The position numbers and the translations under genes were made by a program. A stretch of 25,235 nucleotides of DNA. Origin: CAYFQH01 sp964345215 (GTDB taxonomy: Bacteria > Bacillota > Clostridia > Christensenellales > Aristaeellaceae). Below the pieces are notes generated by a model. It saw only the letters and a program-made list of their open reading frames with translations. It searched no databases and was not told where the DNA came from. The stretch spans positions 1 through 25,235 of the forward strand of contig CAYFQH010000029.1 of NCBI GenBank assembly GCA_964345215.1, written 5' to 3'. This document shows positions 1 to 8,329 of this stretch, one piece after another (position 1 is the first letter of the stretch; every line of letters starts with the position of its first letter).

Positions 1-35
1 CGGGCCTTGGAAACCTTCCCCTTTGGTACAGCCAT
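1..35 (-). CDS. rpmF: 50S ribosomal protein L32, 5' end only
   Basis: Only the first 35 bases are inside the window. On the minus strand they read MAVPKGKVSKAR, the typical amino terminus of bacterial ribosomal protein L32 of the large subunit. The start ATG is at 33-35. A ribosome binding site (AGGGGGTG) lies just upstream and overlaps the end of yceD, whose stop codon (38-40) is two bases away, so the two genes are almost certainly co-transcribed. The yceD-rpmF pairing is very common in bacteria and supports the call. The rest of the gene, including any zinc-binding cysteines, lies outside the window. Confidence 0.9.
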   Translation of the reverse strand, partial: MAVPKGKVSKA

Positions 36-37
36 GG

Positions 38-550
38 TTACACCCCCTCATCCTGGTTAAGCAGTTGCTTTAGTACTGCGAAAGGATTTTCTTGATTTAC
101 ATATTGCTCACAAGTACAAGCTTGTTTGTTAAGGTCACCGCCACACCTTATGCAAAGGCCCTTACACTCTTCTTTACAGATAAAACGAATGGGCAATGCC
201 AAAATGGCTGTGGTGAACATGAGGCGATGTAAATCAATTTCATTCCCTCGATACAAAAATACATCCAAGTCTTCCGGGTCTCCGGTTAAGGTAAACACTT
301 CGTCAAAGGAAGTGTTTATTTTCACGGAAGCCTTTTCTAAGCATTTTGCGCATCTGGAATGAACAGTGGTTGTTAGCTGGCCAGAAACTTCAATTTCTTG
401 ATTTTCATTGGCCTTATACTCTCCAACAAGGTGCACCTGGTCAAAATGCACTTGTTCTCCCAGCACATCCTGGGCAGGTATTTCACCTTTTAAAATAAAG
501 GGAAAAGCTTCTCCAGGCTCTCTCAACGCTTGAAAAACATTTAAAATCAT
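38..550 (-). CDS. yceD: YceD/DUF177 family protein
   Basis: A 170-residue protein of the YceD (DUF177) family, usually encoded directly before rpmF; in plants and bacteria the family is linked to 23S rRNA accumulation, but its biochemical role is not settled. The sequence shows the family's cysteine sets: C67-x2-C70 in the middle and a carboxy-terminal cluster C125, C129, C133, C136, C145, C147, which could bind a metal (inference). The start is taken at 550 rather than an upstream in-frame ATG at 607: the sequence AGAGGTGAT lies just before 550, and the consensus promoter at 579-607 overlaps the upstream ATG, so that ATG would not be transcribed. It ends two bases before rpmF. Confidence 0.88.
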   Translation of the reverse strand: MILNVFQALREPGEAFPFILKGEIPAQDVLGEQVHFDQVHLVGEYKANENQEIEVSGQLTTTVHSRCAKCLEKASVKINTSFDEVFTLTGDPEDLDVFLYRGNEIDLHRLMFTTAILALPIRFICKEECKGLCIRCGGDLNKQACTCEQYVNQENPFAVLKQLLNQDEGV

Positions 551-578
551 CGTATCACCTCTAATGTGACCAGCCCTA

Positions 579-607
579 ATTATAGAATGAATTCCTTTGT
601 TTGTCAA
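579..607 (-). promoter_or_regulatory. Consensus sigma-A promoter of yceD-rpmF
   Basis: On the minus strand, TTGACA (602-607) and TATAAT (579-584) are separated by exactly 17 bases, a perfect match to the vegetative consensus. Transcription would start around 572, about 22 bases upstream of the yceD ATG. I see no clear intrinsic terminator between rodA (stop at 655) and this promoter, so read-through from the mre operon is possible. Confidence 0.88.
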
Positions 608-654
608 GAAATTTATTCACTTAAAGCCATCCTGTTTTTAAGGGCAGTCTTCTT

Positions 655-1887
655 TTATACTCCGTAGCGGTCAGCCCCTTTAATCCCCCTTATACGGTTA
701 TATTTTTGCACGTTCAGCTGGGGTGTTTGCACCGGGCTTGACAGGCTTCTGTTTTTTACAATGTTCAGCACCAGGCCGATGCCGCCCATGTTGGTAATCA
801 TGTTCGATCCCCCGTAGCTTAAAAAGGGCAAAGGAATGCCGGTAATAGGCATCAAACCTATACTCATGGCCACGTTTTGAAAAACGTGAAAGAAGATCAT
901 GGACATAACCCCTATAATAATCAAGCGGCCAAACTTATCCCTGGTATACCTGGCTAAATAGAGAAGGCGCAGGATGATGGCCAAATACAACAGCACAATG
1001 GCGGCGCAGCCGATAAAGCCAAAGGCCTCGCCAATGGTTGAAAAAATAAAGTCCGTCCAATCCTCGGGCACAAAGTTCAATTGGCTCATACTGCCATTTA
1101 CAAAGATGCCAATCCCCTCCATTCCCCCAGAGCCAATGGCTATTTTTGACTGGGTTTGCTGGTAGGAGTCGGCCGTATATAATTCCGGATTTACAAAGGA
1201 TAAAATACGCATCAGCCGGTAGTTATCCGTTCCGCTGGCCACGGCTACCCCGTATAAAGCCAAAATGCCCACCACAGCCACGCCAAACATGGCCAGAAGA
1301 ATTTTGATATTCACCCCGCCAAAGTAGAGCATTACGGCAAAAATAACAATCATTACCAAAAGAGAACCCATTTCCCCCTGAAGCATGATGACGACGGCCG
1401 GCACACCAATAATCATCATAATGCGTATAAAGTCTTTAGGGGTCGACATGGGATTATCATCATTAGCCAAAACCCTTGCCAGCATCATAATCATCCCGAT
1501 TTTAATAAACTCCGAGGGCTGCAGGGTAAAGTCCCATAAAACCGAAATCCAGGCCTGGACGTTTTTGTTACGGGAAGTTAATAGGGATACTATCAACAGA
1601 AAAATACTGATGTAGTAAATGGGCCTTGCTAAAAAACGCAGGCTCTCGTAGCGAAAAGCCACCAAAACCCCTAAAACAATAGGAGAAATCATTAAGAAAA
1701 TAGCCTGTCTAAGCCCATTGGAAGATTGCATAATCCGTTGAAGCAAGGAGGCTTCGGGCACGCTGTTAATGGAAAAAGTTGCAACCGTTACCGCCAGCAC
1801 CCCAAACACTGCCATAATGTATACTAAAATCACCAAAATAAAATCAAAATGGGCTCTATATTTTCTATTGTCTTTTTCTTGCGTCAT
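655..1887 (-). CDS. rodA: RodA/FtsW-type SEDS peptidoglycan glycosyltransferase
   Basis: A 410-residue polytopic membrane protein of the SEDS family, which polymerises lipid II into glycan strands together with a class B PBP. Visible family signatures are LQPSE (122-126), VPEDWTDF (273-280) containing the Asp of the extracellular loop essential in SEDS enzymes, and PLPFLSYGGS (352-361). About ten hydrophobic segments fit the fold. The usual QPDLGT motif is here QGEMGS (170-175), a family variant. The ATG overlaps the stop of the MinD-like gene (TAATG), with GAGGTG as ribosome binding site, implying translational coupling. The context in an mreBCD-PBP2 operon favours RodA (elongation) over FtsW (division), though sequence alone does not fully separate them. 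Confidence 0.92.
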   Translation of the reverse strand: MTQEKDNRKYRAHFDFILVILVYIMAVFGVLAVTVATFSINSVPEASLLQRIMQSSNGLRQAIFLMISPIVLGVLVAFRYESLRFLARPIYYISIFLLIVSLLTSRNKNVQAWISVLWDFTLQPSEFIKIGMIMMLARVLANDDNPMSTPKDFIRIMMIIGVPAVVIMLQGEMGSLLVMIVIFAVMLYFGGVNIKILLAMFGVAVVGILALYGVAVASGTDNYRLMRILSFVNPELYTADSYQQTQSKIAIGSGGMEGIGIFVNGSMSQLNFVPEDWTDFIFSTIGEAFGFIGCAAIVLLYLAIILRLLYLARYTRDKFGRLIIIGVMSMIFFHVFQNVAMSIGLMPITGIPLPFLSYGGSNMITNMGGIGLVLNIVKNRSLSSPVQTPQLNVQKYNRIRGIKGADRYGV

Positions 1888-2690
1888 TATTGGAACACCT
1901 CACTTTTAAAAAAACGCTTTAGAAGCATGGGTACCTTCTGCCTGTAATCTTCTTCTAAAGCTACGGTTTGACCCATTAGCCTTTTTGCAATGTTGCGATA
2001 GGCCGCTGCCGCCGCAGGGGCATAGGCTACCGGATTTTTATGAAGATATAAAGCTTCAATAACCTTTTCATCCTGAGGAACCGCCCCTAAAAGGGGCAGG
2101 TCTAGAAGCTGGGAAATACGCTGGGAGTCAAAGGCAATGCCTTCTTTTATTAATTTTAAATTTATTTTATTAAGAACCAGGTAAGGCTTTATTTTATCTG
2201 TTTGCCATAGGTTTTCTATTACCTTTTCGCTGGCCCTTAAAGCCGTATCATCAGGGGTGGTTAATAAAATCACTTCGTCTGCTGCCCTTACCCCATTTAA
2301 AAATAAGGCTTGGTTTTGAAAACCTGTAAAATCCAGCAGCACCACGTCAAATTTTTGCTTTAACGGGGCTATAAGGGCAGAAAAACTCAGTTTCTTAATG
2401 TCCTCTTCATCAAAAAACTGGGGCGGGGGCAAAAGGCTTACCTTCGCCCCCTCTTCTAAAGGGCTTGCCAAGGCCTCTTCAAGGGTGCAGTCTTCATTTA
2501 TTACGTCTAAAAAATCGTATAAAATGATGTTTTCAAGGCCCAGAAGCATGTCCTGGGTTCTAAACCCAAGGTTGCCGTCAACAAGGGCTACTGATTGCCC
2601 CAGTTCAGCAAAACTAAAGGCCAGGGCAGCGGTAAAGGTAGAGGTTCCTACCCCCCCTTTACCGGCTGTAATCATCCACGCTTTTCCCAC
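1887..2690 (-). CDS. MinD-like ParA/MinD ATPase with degenerate P-loop
   Basis: A 267-residue protein clearly aligned with MinD, the membrane-cycling ATPase that positions division inhibitors. Start is GTG at 2690, preceded by GGAAAGGA. The deviant Walker A region reads GKGGVGTST: the signature Lys11 is kept but the P-loop Lys expected at position 16 is Thr. In switch I, Asp38 is kept but the Asp expected at 40 is Asn. Asp120 of switch II is kept, but the normal SPAG after it is FTGF. The carboxy terminus (VPMLLKRFFKSEVF) looks like MinD's amphipathic membrane-targeting helix. No minC or minE is adjacent; the gene sits between PBP2 and rodA. It probably does not cycle ATP like MinD and may be a membrane scaffold in the elongation machinery (inference). 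I leave the symbol empty for that reason. Confidence 0.85.
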   Translation of the reverse strand: MGKAWMITAGKGGVGTSTFTAALAFSFAELGQSVALVDGNLGFRTQDMLLGLENIILYDFLDVINEDCTLEEALASPLEEGAKVSLLPPPQFFDEEDIKKLSFSALIAPLKQKFDVVLLDFTGFQNQALFLNGVRAADEVILLTTPDDTALRASEKVIENLWQTDKIKPYLVLNKINLKLIKEGIAFDSQRISQLLDLPLLGAVPQDEKVIEALYLHKNPVAYAPAAAAAYRNIAKRLMGQTVALEEDYRQKVPMLLKRFFKSEVFQ

Positions 2691-2727
2691 AGTAAAATCC
2701 TTTCCGCTTGGTGTATTTTATCGATTA

Positions 2728-5292
2728 TCAGGGAGACAACTGATTTCCTGCAGGCAGTGGCACGTCCTCCTGCCTGATTTCCCGCTGGTCAAAATACCAT
2801 TCAGCAAACTGCCTGGTGGCAATGGCCCCCCGGGAGCCGGAGTAGCCGTTGGGTACAAAAACCACTACGGCAATTTCCGGGTTGTCAAAGGGCATAAAGG
2901 ATACGAGCCAGCTATGGTTTTCAAGGTCGACCTTACTGTTTTCTGCCGTACCGGTTTTACCCGCAATATCAGACCTGTACTTAAAACTGCCAAAGTATTT
3001 TGTAGCAGTACCCCCCTCATCAACAACGCCCTTCATCCCTTCCCGAATGGAAGGCAAGTATGTTTCGCCCCCTTCAATATGGTGAACCAGGTTGTTGCTG
3101 GGGTTTTTTTGGCTCATTACTTCCCCTTCGGGACTGATAATGGAATCGACCAGCATTAAGTTATATAAGTCCCCTCCGTTTGCAACGGCTGCCGTATAGC
3201 GGGCCGCCGCTGCTGGGGTAATACTGGTAACCGATTGGCCAATGGCCGCCATAATGGCTTCACCGCCGCCCCACTTCATATCGTTTAGTTTAAAGTATAT
3301 TTCAGAATAGACTGTACGCATTTGTACTTGTTGCTGGGTCATATTCAGCTCTTCCATTAAAATGGTACGTATTTTCCCGTCCCAATCGCTCTGATTGGTT
3401 TGCTCAGCCATTTGCAATAGCCTTAAAGCACATTTTTCCATACGTTCCTGTTCGTAGGTTACGTTATAGCTGGCGCCTACTTCCGACAGGTGGCGGATGA
3501 TGGCATAATAAACAAGCGATGCCTTAGAAGAATCTTGATAGGTTTCGGTTACAGCCCTGCTGGGATCGTACAAGGAGTTTTGGCTGGCCATAACGCTGCG
3601 GGCCTCGCCAGGCAATTCGATACCCGTGGTAGAAGTTAAGCCAAATAAGGAAGCGTACTTGCCAAGTTTATCGCCATTTTGATAAAGCCTGTAGCCAATT
3701 TCATAAAAGAAATAGTTGCAGGAGTTTGAAATTCCCTTTACAATGTCCAAATTTTGATGATTTTGCCGGTTGTTCGTCCAGCATTTGGGGGCGGAAGAAT
3801 AGTCAATTTCATCCAGTTCAGAACCGTCGGCCGCCAATTGCATGTGCTTAATAAATCGGCCGTCCTTCCGTCCTCCACCATCGCTAATGGTTTCGTCAAG
3901 GGTAAGTTGTTTTTCCTGAAGGGCGGCAAAGCCGGTAACCATTTTAAAAATAGATCCGGGAGCACCTTTTGCTTGAATCGCATAGTTGAGCATCAGGCTC
4001 CGGTCATCTTTAATAATTTCTTGTGCTTCTTTACCGGCTAAAACCATTGCATTTAAATCATAGGTAGGGTAGTTGGCCATGGCTAACACCCGGCCCTGCA
4101 TATCTATGACCACCATGGCACCGTTTTGAGCCAACTTTAAAGGATCTCCTTCCCAGTTTCGTGTTTCCAGTTCGCCCCGGTTCTTCTCCCGCCATTTAGG
4201 GTCTACCTGCAATTTGTTCTGCTCTTTTCTAATTTCGGCTACGTTATAAGCAATAGCCTCTTCTGCCCGCTGCTGGTAGTTTGAGCGAAGGGTCAGCTTT
4301 ACGTTATTTCCATCTTGCGGGTCTTGCACTTCCAGTACATCGGTAATTTTACCCATACTGTTGCGCTCAACGGTTTTATAGCCCCTGCGCATAGTGGAGT
4401 TGGGGGTCAGCCAGTCTTCCATGGTAGCTTCAATGCCGTCTTTTCCGTAGGTGTCATTATATTTGTAGCCCTGATTTCCATAGGTTTCCCAGGCTTTAGA
4501 AGTCATTACCCCTGTAAAGCCAATAACCTGAGCTGCCAAATTGTGTTTTGGATATACCCGTTTGGTACCAATCTCAACTGCCATTCCCGGCAGCAGCATA
4601 CTTTGGGTTTCAATTTCTAAAACGGTGGAGTAAGGTACTTCTTTAGCGATTACAATGGGTTGAGAGGCGAAGAGGTTCATTTGCATGGTAGAATAAACGC
4701 TCATAATTTTAAGCATTCGCTCCTCATTCATACCCTCTGGAATTTGATATCTTTCTTTTAACTTTGTTAAGGTTTGTTCTGCTGTACCGTATTTGTTTTT
4801 ATCCGTTAGATAATGGTTGTTGCGCCAGAGTTTTTCCCGTTCTTCAAGCACCGTTTCAGAAACCCCACTGCCAAAATTAAAGATCCATTCATCCGTTTCT
4901 TCATCTCGCTGAATTTCAAAGGTGGTGTTCAGTTCATTTCCGTTTTTTTCGATTATATCAATGGTATCAGAAATAGACTGGGTAAATTTTTCATAATTTT
5001 CTTTTCCTCTTTGAGAGCCATCCCGGTAGAAGGTAATATTATAAACTTGCTCATCTGTAGCCAGGAAAACCGAGTCGGCATCCATAATGGTACCCCGTTT
5101 GCCTGTTAAGGTTAACTTTGTTGTTTTGTTTTTTGTAGCATCTGCCTGGTGTTCCTCCATGGCATTTAGCTGTAAAGAGGCCAGACCCCAAATTAAATAA
5201 GCGAAGAAAATAAGCAGGACCAGCACAAAAAACAAGTAACGCCCATTGCGCTGTATAAAGCTTTGCTCTTCGTTTCTATATCTATGCTGCAC
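2728..5292 (-). CDS. mrdA: Class B penicillin-binding protein 2 (transpeptidase)
   Basis: A class B PBP that cross-links peptidoglycan during elongation, partner of RodA. Numbering from the ATG at 5298: one transmembrane helix at about 21-43, a dimerisation/pedestal region, then the transpeptidase with SIFK (active Ser449, Lys452), SCN (526-528) and KTGT (781-784). All catalytic motifs are intact. It is about 850 residues, larger than many PBP2 proteins. Much of the excess lies between SxN and KTG, where a charged, apparently helical stretch (about 579-675) is inserted before the conserved AIGQ segment. I prefer the GTG at 5292 as start: AGGAGGG lies one base before the ATG at 5298 but seven before the GTG. 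It follows mreD by about 40 bases. Confidence 0.9.
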   Translation of the reverse strand: MQHRYRNEEQSFIQRNGRYLFFVLVLLIFFAYLIWGLASLQLNAMEEHQADATKNKTTKLTLTGKRGTIMDADSVFLATDEQVYNITFYRDGSQRGKENYEKFTQSISDTIDIIEKNGNELNTTFEIQRDEETDEWIFNFGSGVSETVLEEREKLWRNNHYLTDKNKYGTAEQTLTKLKERYQIPEGMNEERMLKIMSVYSTMQMNLFASQPIVIAKEVPYSTVLEIETQSMLLPGMAVEIGTKRVYPKHNLAAQVIGFTGVMTSKAWETYGNQGYKYNDTYGKDGIEATMEDWLTPNSTMRRGYKTVERNSMGKITDVLEVQDPQDGNNVKLTLRSNYQQRAEEAIAYNVAEIRKEQNKLQVDPKWREKNRGELETRNWEGDPLKLAQNGAMVVIDMQGRVLAMANYPTYDLNAMVLAGKEAQEIIKDDRSLMLNYAIQAKGAPGSIFKMVTGFAALQEKQLTLDETISDGGGRKDGRFIKHMQLAADGSELDEIDYSSAPKCWTNNRQNHQNLDIVKGISNSCNYFFYEIGYRLYQNGDKLGKYASLFGLTSTTGIELPGEARSVMASQNSLYDPSRAVTETYQDSSKASLVYYAIIRHLSEVGASYNVTYEQERMEKCALRLLQMAEQTNQSDWDGKIRTILMEELNMTQQQVQMRTVYSEIYFKLNDMKWGGGEAIMAAIGQSVTSITPAAAARYTAAVANGGDLYNLMLVDSIISPEGEVMSQKNPSNNLVHHIEGGETYLPSIREGMKGVVDEGGTATKYFGSFKYRSDIAGKTGTAENSKVDLENHSWLVSFMPFDNPEIAVVVFVPNGYSGSRGAIATRQFAEWYFDQREIRQEDVPLPAGNQLSP

Positions 5293-5334
5293 GTTCATCC
5301 CTCCTAGGCTGCATGGAACGGTGTTTGGTTTAAA

Positions 5335-5934
5335 TTATCTGTTTTTTACATCATAAGGTGACGGTTCTTTTTTTTCTTGCTGTTTTTTTAGTAAGGCCTT
5401 ATATACGCCAATAAAATAGCGAAGAGGAACCATAATCAGGGCCGTTAACCCTACGGTATATCCTATACTCCACAGGCCTCTTATGACCATTGAAATCGGT
5501 AAAGCCCCTTGTGATAGGTAGATATATACCAAGTGTACCAACTCGTATACAAAAATAAGAAAAGTGGCTGACAAAAGAGTTCTTAAATGGGGTGATAAAT
5601 TTTTGCCTAATTTCCCCGCAGCAATTTCCTGTTCCAAGCGCCGTTCACTTTTATCGCCAAAGAATATGCTGGCTAAAAAGCCTATGGATGGATAAAAAAC
5701 AATGTTTAAACCTGGCAAGCCGGCCAAAGTACTTTCGGTAATAATGGCAATGGTTGCAGCCACGCCAAAGGCAAAAAAACGGCTGTAAGCCACTGTTGAA
5801 ATGGCAATAATGCTAATATATAAGTTAGGAACCACATCAAACACTTCAAAATAGCGAAGAATGTTACCCTGAACCAGATGGGCAAAAACCACCATAAAAA
5901 GGACGCGCCCTATTCTTTTTAATTGGTTTTTCAT
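5335..5934 (-). CDS. mreD: Rod shape-determining protein MreD
   Basis: A 199-residue integral membrane protein with about five or six hydrophobic segments, starting MKNQLKRIGRVLF. MreD is poorly conserved, and the call rests on size, topology, and position between mreC and PBP2, the invariant order in mre operons. It is thought to link cytoplasmic MreB to MreC and the PBP2-RodA synthase. AAAGGG precedes the ATG by about nine bases, and mreC ends 15 bases upstream. The last 20 or so residues are charged and likely cytoplasmic. Confidence 0.87.
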   Translation of the reverse strand: MKNQLKRIGRVLFMVVFAHLVQGNILRYFEVFDVVPNLYISIIAISTVAYSRFFAFGVAATIAIITESTLAGLPGLNIVFYPSIGFLASIFFGDKSERRLEQEIAAGKLGKNLSPHLRTLLSATFLIFVYELVHLVYIYLSQGALPISMVIRGLWSIGYTVGLTALIMVPLRYFIGVYKALLKKQQEKKEPSPYDVKNR

Positions 5935-5949
5935 CTTTTATGCCCTTTC

Positions 5950-7248
5950 TTATTCAATAATCAATTCATCCAGCGCAACGGTAGGTTCCGGTGTAGGGCT
6001 GGGCTCCGGGGTGGGAGTAGCTTCTATCTGCTCACCCTGAACCGTTTCCCGAGGAATATTATACTCAAGGTTATCCCCTGTAGTCAAAGGGGTTTGCCCA
6101 GGGGGTTGGGGAGAAGGCGAAGGCACTGCTGTTCCCTCGGGGGCTGGTGAAGGGCTTGCATCCGGGTCTTCGGCCCCTACAGCTTCCGAGCGGTATGCAA
6201 AGTGAGTAGGGGTTGCTACCAGGGTCATATCATCGCTGATATTTTGAACAGAAACAGGAAGTGCATTAGGCTTGTAGCGCAAAACCTGCACATACTCAAG
6301 ACTCTCCAGGTTTACAATAGGTTCTACAACAATATAGGATTTATTATCCTGCATGCCCCGGGTACTTTCTCTAACAGTACCTATGGGAATCCCTTTGGGA
6401 AAGGCAAAACCAACACCTGAGGTAACAACCACATCCCCCGGCCTTGGCAAAATATTGCTTTGGTAATAATACATCCGGCACATGGGGGTAGCATCAATGC
6501 CCAGTGTGCCGCTGATGGTACCCTGCCCCCTGGAACTTTCGATGATGGCGGCAATATTAAAATCACTGTCGATAACGGATCGGACGACGGAAGATGTTTC
6601 CCGGGCCTCGGCAACATAACCTACCAGACCACCGCCGAAGGTTACGGCCATTAAGGGTTCTATTCCATGTTTTGTGCCTTTGTTAATTGTAAAAACAGAG
6701 AAATAGTTATCTCCCTCTCGATTAATGACGTTACAAATTAAGGGATTCATATCGATATTGGCCTGGTATTCATCGTTTAATTCTTTATAGCCTTTTAATT
6801 CTTCCAGTTGAACTTTTAATTCCATGTTTTCGTAAGTCAGTTGCTCATTGGCGGCTGTTACCTCATTGTAGCTTAATTCGATATTAGAGCGAAGCTTGAC
6901 CCCCCGCAGGTACTCAACCACCTTGTTGGTAACGGCAGAAAAGGCTGATTCAACGGGGGTCATCACCCCGGCAACCGCTTCTTGGGGCAGCTGCAATTCA
7001 TTGTTTTTTGGAAAAATTCTTGAAAAAAGAATAACCGCAATGATTAAAATCAAAACAATGCAAATGGCCCAAGCCGACAGCCTGCGCAGCCGTTCTTGGT
7101 CTTTAACAGTTTTTTTCTTTTCCTTTTTTGCTTTTTTTCTTCCCTTTTCCGGCTTGTCTTCAATCTGTATCTTAGGTTGAAGATCGCCGATATCATCATA
7201 CACTTTTTCCAATCGGTCTTGATCAGAAAGCTTGTTTTCATAATCCAT
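5950..7248 (-). CDS. mreC: Rod shape-determining protein MreC with Pro-rich tail
   Basis: MreC, the bitopic elongasome protein that activates PBP2-RodA. In order: a very Lys-rich cytoplasmic segment (35-55), one transmembrane helix (about 57-77), a coiled coil (about 118-157), and the extracellular beta-barrel core (about 170-335, including PRPGDVVVTSGVG at 268-280 and FPKGIPIGTV at 283-292). It then continues with an unusual 75-80 residue tail (about 355-432) rich in Pro, Ser, Thr and Glu, with PSPAP, PSPSPQPP and PTPEPSPTPEP runs; 432 residues is long for the family (often about 280-300). The tail probably reaches into the wall or binds a partner (inference). GGAGG precedes the ATG, 24 bases after mreB. 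Confidence 0.93.
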   Translation of the reverse strand: MDYENKLSDQDRLEKVYDDIGDLQPKIQIEDKPEKGRKKAKKEKKKTVKDQERLRRLSAWAICIVLILIIAVILFSRIFPKNNELQLPQEAVAGVMTPVESAFSAVTNKVVEYLRGVKLRSNIELSYNEVTAANEQLTYENMELKVQLEELKGYKELNDEYQANIDMNPLICNVINREGDNYFSVFTINKGTKHGIEPLMAVTFGGGLVGYVAEARETSSVVRSVIDSDFNIAAIIESSRGQGTISGTLGIDATPMCRMYYYQSNILPRPGDVVVTSGVGFAFPKGIPIGTVRESTRGMQDNKSYIVVEPIVNLESLEYVQVLRYKPNALPVSVQNISDDMTLVATPTHFAYRSEAVGAEDPDASPSPAPEGTAVPSPSPQPPGQTPLTTGDNLEYNIPRETVQGEQIEATPTPEPSPTPEPTVALDELIIE

Positions 7249-7272
7249 TAAACGGCCTCCGTATAGTGTACC

Positions 7273-8298
7273 TTAGGAATTCATAAAACCACTTTTGCCA
7301 ATGCGGTGCAACAGTTCAATATTTTCCGTTAAATAGCCAATCCCCATGGCGGCGCTTTCTAAGGGTTCTTTTGACAAAAGTACCGGCATACCCAGTTCTG
7401 ATGCAATGTACTGATCAATGCCAAAGAGCAGCCCGCCGCCACCGGTTAAATGAATACCGTGGCGCATAATGTCCGCCGATAGTTCGGGGGGGGTTCGCTC
7501 TAAAACCCATTTAATAGCGAATAAAATAGCCTCGCAGGGCTCTTGAAGGGCATCATAAACCTGCTCGGTAGAAATTTCGGTGGTTTGGGGCAGGCTGGTA
7601 ATTAAATCCCGCCCCCGAATTAAAGCCTTGCGTTTTTCGGCCAGGGGCAAGGCTGAGCCTAAATCCATTTTTATTTCTTCAGCTGTCCGATCGCCAATGA
7701 GCATATTGTATTCTCGCTTAATAAAGTTAATAATGCCCTCGTCCATTTTAATGCCCCCTACCCTTATGGAGTGAGCGATCACCAGGCCGCCAAGGGAAAT
7801 AACGGCGACATCTGTTGTTCCCCCGCCAATGTCTACAATCATATTGCCGATAGGCTCGTAGACTGGTAAACCGGTGCCAATGGCGGCGGCAAAGGGCTTT
7901 TCAACAATAAACACCTGCCGTGCGCCGGCCACCTTGGCTGCCTCGGAAACGGCATGTTTTTCAATAGAGGAAATATTGGTGGGAACTGTAATGAGCACCC
8001 GCGGTTTAATAATGTTTGAAAAACCGATGGCCTCACGTATAAAATACTGAAGCATAATTTTTGTCATGTCAAAATCGGAAATAACCCCCTCACGCAATGG
8101 GTAAATGTCAATAACTTCACCGGCTATTCTGCCCTTCATCAATCGGGCTTCTTCCCCAATGGCCATTACGTTTTTTTTATTGGTTCCGTCTACAACAACA
8201 ATGGTCGGTTCGCTTACAACAATCCCCTTTCCCCTAACATACACAAGGGTATAAGAGGTTCCTAAATCAATGCCAACATCTGGCGCAATAAAAGGCAT
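7273..8298 (-). CDS. mreB: Actin-like rod shape protein MreB/Mbl
   Basis: A 341-residue bacterial actin homologue that forms membrane-associated filaments guiding lateral wall synthesis. The phosphate-1 loop GIDLGTSYT begins at residue 9, the phosphate-2 loop reads DIGGGTTDVAVIS, and the nucleotide-binding LTGGGGLLFGID lies near the carboxy end; length is normal. The sequence does not say whether it is an MreB or Mbl paralogue, but linkage to mreC and mreD favours MreB. The ribosome binding site is weak (GGATGTG). It starts about 30 bases after maf, with no radC between, unlike many related clusters. Confidence 0.95.
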   Translation of the reverse strand: MPFIAPDVGIDLGTSYTLVYVRGKGIVVSEPTIVVVDGTNKKNVMAIGEEARLMKGRIAGEVIDIYPLREGVISDFDMTKIMLQYFIREAIGFSNIIKPRVLITVPTNISSIEKHAVSEAAKVAGARQVFIVEKPFAAAIGTGLPVYEPIGNMIVDIGGGTTDVAVISLGGLVIAHSIRVGGIKMDEGIINFIKREYNMLIGDRTAEEIKMDLGSALPLAEKRKALIRGRDLITSLPQTTEISTEQVYDALQEPCEAILFAIKWVLERTPPELSADIMRHGIHLTGGGGLLFGIDQYIASELGMPVLLSKEPLESAAMGIGYLTENIELLHRIGKSGFMNS

Positions 8299-8329
8299 TT
8301 AAATTTACACATCCATTCTTTGCAGAATC

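Noticed and set aside
551..607. Upstream ATG extension of yceD
   Set aside because: The upstream ATG overlaps a perfect -35/-10 promoter and would not be transcribed; a good ribosome site precedes the ATG at 550.
608..654. Terminator after rodA
   Set aside because: Only a six-base CTTAAA/TTTAAG pairing without a T run is present; this is not convincing.
2398..3159. 253-codon open frame on the plus strand
   Set aside because: It lies antisense to the MinD-like and PBP2 genes, spans their junction, has no family-like sequence and looks like an out-of-frame shadow.
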